Source: Gemmatimonadota bacterium
GTDB taxonomy: Bacteria > Latescibacterota > UBA2968 > UBA8231
Direction: 5' to 3'
NCBI GenBank assembly: GCA_018660835.1
Contig: JABJJN010000040.1
Location: forward strand, 1 to 64,000
DNA: 64,000 nt
Below, piece after piece: positions 61,954 through 64,000 of this stretch. Positions within the stretch are counted from its first letter, which is position 1, and each line of letters begins with the position of its first letter. Both the position numbers and the translations under genes were made by a program. The notes under the pieces were generated by a model. The model was not told the DNA's origin, ran no database searches, and was given only the letters and a program-made list of their open reading frames with translations.

Positions 61954-62796
61954 TTGCTCGTGCTCTGGTTACCTCTGGCTTCTCTCCTCTCATTTGGCTT
62001 CGGCCAGCTCTTCAAGTGGTCCCAGCGTCGTGGCTGCCATGCACCGACGGTGGTGAGCACAAACTACATTGTGTTGTCCAGTGCTCTTGCCCTGGCCCTA
62101 GGGTCGCAGGGCAATCTGCAGGTAACCGATACGGCGTTGCTCGTCGGCGCCTGTATGGGCGTGAGTTTCATCGTCTCCATGTGGACGATGACTCGTGCAT
62201 TGGAGCGCGCCCCGGTCAGCATCGTACTGACCTCCTTCCGTCTGGCGATCCTGGTACCTGTCGTCGCCTCTGTCGCACTCTGGGGCGAAAGTCTCTCTCT
62301 GCTACAGTCAGCGGGCATCGTCCTTGCGCTTACGGGCGTTGCCTTGACGACACAGACCTCTACACCGCATAAGTATTCAGGGATCTGGGCACTGCTGGCA
62401 GCGGCTGTGGTCGTATTTCTAACACAAGGTATGAGCCAGGTTTGCCTTCGATGGGTACATTACGCCGGACTCGATGCGCAACGCCTGGTGGTCCTGATGA
62501 TTTGCGCCGCCGTCGCCGGTGGCATTGGCAGTGGCATTGTGGTGTTGGGACCGCATCGGCCCCAGGCGCGGGATCTGGCGATGGGTAGTGCCATCGGTTT
62601 GTATAATCTTCTCGCCCTGGCCGTACTCTTGACGGCCTTGAGTCAGCTGGAGGGCACACGATTCTTTCCCGCCCATGGCTGCCTGGTCGTCATACTGGAT
62701 GGACTTTTCGCTCACTTCATTTGGCGTGAACCTCTTGGGCGCCTCGCCACCCTTGGAATCTGTATCAGTGCCGCGTCCATCCTGTTGGTCTTGTAG
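61954..62796 (+). CDS. DMT-superfamily (EamA-like) transporter
   Basis: A 280-residue membrane protein with about ten hydrophobic helices arranged as two five-helix EamA repeats; repeat ends carry the typical 'ALERAPVSIVLTSFRLAILVPVVASVALWGE' and 'EGTRFFPAHGCLVVILDGLFAHFIWRE' patterns. Such proteins export amino acids, nucleotides or small metabolites; the substrate cannot be read from sequence. The start is TTG 61954 (GTG 61960 possible). It is divergent from the L,D-transpeptidase. Confidence 0.86.
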   Translation: MLVLWLPLASLLSFGFGQLFKWSQRRGCHAPTVVSTNYIVLSSALALALGSQGNLQVTDTALLVGACMGVSFIVSMWTMTRALERAPVSIVLTSFRLAILVPVVASVALWGESLSLLQSAGIVLALTGVALTTQTSTPHKYSGIWALLAAAVVVFLTQGMSQVCLRWVHYAGLDAQRLVVLMICAAVAGGIGSGIVVLGPHRPQARDLAMGSAIGLYNLLALAVLLTALSQLEGTRFFPAHGCLVVILDGLFAHFIWREPLGRLATLGICISAASILLVL

Positions 62797-62865
62797 AGCA
62801 ACGAGGGTGCAGCGGAACTCGTCCTCCATAACGACGTCCTCTATTCGATGCAGCGAGGGATCTGA

Positions 62866-63606
62866 ATGACTGGTAGGCTGGAAGGACGCACCGCGTTGGT
62901 GACGGGTGGTGCGCGCGGCATTGGTGCAGCGATCTGTCACTGTTTTGCACAAGAGGGCGCACGCGTCGCTGTCGCGGATATCGATGCAGACGGAGCGGCA
63001 AACACAGCGCAAGATCTCGCCGGTGAGTCGATGAGTCTCACCATGGATGTCGCCGACGTGAATGCCTGTAGATCTGGTGTCGAACATGCTGTGAGTCACT
63101 TCGGCCATCTCGACATCCTCGTAAACAATGCAGGATTCCTCGTATTCACGACGGTCCATGACTGTGACGTTGAAACATGGGACCAGTTAATGGCTATCAA
63201 TCTGCGCGGCCCCTTCTTCTGCGCCCAGGCGGCGCTGCCGCACATGCAGGAACGCGGCAAAGGCGTCATCATCAATATGTCTTCCCTGGCGGCCAAGAAC
63301 GGTGGCCTTGCTGCCGGCCCCTCCTATGCGGCGGCTAAAGCCGGCGTGTCCAATTTGACCATTCACCTTGCCAGGGCCATGGCACCCCATGGCGTGCGCG
63401 TAAATGCCATCGCACCGGGTATCATTGATACCGACATGACGCGTGGTTTGTCACCAGAGCACGCAGCTCTGGCGCAGCAGATCCCTTTGGGCTCCAAAGG
63501 GCAACCAAATGACGTCGCCCGCTGTGCACTTTTCCTTGCCAGCGATGATGCGGCCCATATCACCGGAGAGATCGTCGATGTCAACGGCGGTCTCCACATG
63601 GACTAA
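62866..63606 (+). CDS. SDR-family oxidoreductase
   Basis: A 246-residue classical short-chain dehydrogenase with 'LVTGGARGIGAAI', 'DILVNNAGFL', the catalytic Ser in 'INMSSLAAKNG', Tyr-x3-Lys in 'PSYAAAKAGVSNL' and 'APGIIDTDMTRG'. It resembles the FabG/glucose-dehydrogenase group; substrate is unknown. It starts at ATG 62866 and is followed after 16 bases by rmlA. Confidence 0.92.
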   Translation: MTGRLEGRTALVTGGARGIGAAICHCFAQEGARVAVADIDADGAANTAQDLAGESMSLTMDVADVNACRSGVEHAVSHFGHLDILVNNAGFLVFTTVHDCDVETWDQLMAINLRGPFFCAQAALPHMQERGKGVIINMSSLAAKNGGLAAGPSYAAAKAGVSNLTIHLARAMAPHGVRVNAIAPGIIDTDMTRGLSPEHAALAQQIPLGSKGQPNDVARCALFLASDDAAHITGEIVDVNGGLHMD

Positions 63607-63622
63607 GAGCAGGTAGATTATT

Positions 63623-64000
63623 ATGAAGGGAATCGTGCTAGCCGGCGGTACAGGATCGCGACTTTATCCACTGACGCGGATCGTCTGTAAACAACTGTTG
63701 CCGATCTACGACAAGCCGATGATCTGCTATCCCCTTTCGACACTCATGTTGGGAGGAATGCGCGAGATTTGCATCATCTCTACGCCGCGGGATCTGCCAA
63801 TCATCGAGTCCTTCTTGGGCGATGGTAGCGACTTGGGCGTTGAGTTCACCTATGTCGTCCAGGAACATCCCGAGGGAATCGCCCAGGCCTTTCTATTGGC
63901 CGAGGAATTCCTCGCCGGTGAGCCGGCGTGCCTCATCCTTGGTGACAATATTTTTTACGGTGACTATTTCCAGGGCGGCCAGGCAGAGGGTAACGACAGT
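63623..64000 (+). CDS. rmlA: Glucose-1-phosphate thymidylyltransferase RmlA, 3' end missing
   Basis: The frame from ATG 63623 runs open to the window edge (126 codons). It begins '[33 protein letters not shown]', followed by '[13 protein letters not shown]', '[13 protein letters not shown]' and the metal Asp in 'LGDNIFYG', all RmlA signatures. Most RmlA proteins read 'VSKQ' where this has 'VCKQ'. RmlA makes dTDP-glucose for dTDP-rhamnose, which would supply a rhamnose 4-epimerase like the one at 19.9 kb. The rest lies beyond the window. Confidence 0.95.
   Translation, partial: MKGIVLAGGTGSRLYPLTRIVCKQLLPIYDKPMICYPLSTLMLGGMREICIISTPRDLPIIESFLGDGSDLGVEFTYVVQEHPEGIAQAFLLAEEFLAGEPACLILGDNIFYGDYFQGGQAEGNDS

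Overview
The window is a gene-dense bacterial chromosome segment of moderately high GC. It has a diderm-type envelope gene set: lipoprotein signals, MltG, an L,D-transpeptidase, a heptose cluster, YfhO and DUF2723 membrane proteins. I see no plasmid, phage, insertion sequence, rRNA, tRNA or CRISPR. Several families here (paralogous Gfo/Idh/MocA oxidoreductases, SDRs, creatininase, enolase-superfamily and HpcH/HpaI proteins, ASPIC/UnbV repeats, fused indolepyruvate oxidoreductase) are common in uncultured marine or sponge-associated lineages such as Latescibacterota. That placement is an inference from gene content and is weak.

Layout. 1-6.3 kb (+): mltG (5' end missing), a PcrA/UvrD helicase, and the tRNA methylthiotransferases mtaB and miaB. 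6.3-14.1 kb (-): an ASPIC/UnbV FG-GAP protein, then a stand-alone PD-(D/E)XK nuclease, an active UvrD-like helicase and a Walker-A-less helicase relative, which together look like an AddAB/RecBCD-type machine split into three genes; then ptsN. 14.2-19.8 kb (-): SGNH hydrolase, YfhO and DUF2723 proteins. 19.9-25 kb (+): a sugar-nucleotide epimerase, a nucleotidyltransferase, a heptose-phosphate kinase, a GmhA-like isomerase and a transaldolase, which read as a GDP-heptose pathway, followed by an MBL hydrolase and two small orphan genes. 25.5-30 kb: two SDRs, an SMP-30-like propeller and a 606-aa protein I do not recognise. 30-32.4 kb: groES-groEL, GroEL ending in five histidines, closed by a clear terminator. 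32.4-39 kb: a short FliN-like protein, a SelA-like PLP enzyme, an oxidoreductase, folE and queE, and a NitT/TauT-type ABC transporter.

39-41.1 kb: the most striking part. A protein closely resembling the magnetosome actin MamK is followed by a coiled-coil protein. They have their own promoter and terminator, and no other magnetosome gene is present.

41.1-55.3 kb: Gfo/Idh/MocA oxidoreductases, one with an unusual partner; a 1212-aa fused indolepyruvate:ferredoxin oxidoreductase; ispG; a DapA-like protein; and a five-gene catabolic operon (creatininase, fucose/arabinose isomerase-like, HpcH/HpaI aldolase, PfkB kinase, enolase-superfamily dehydratase). 55.5-64 kb: a membrane-anchored PilZ protein; a minus-strand glgC-cytochrome c-SCO1-HupE operon; a YcbB-like L,D-transpeptidase; a DMT transporter; an SDR; and the start of rmlA, cut by the window edge.
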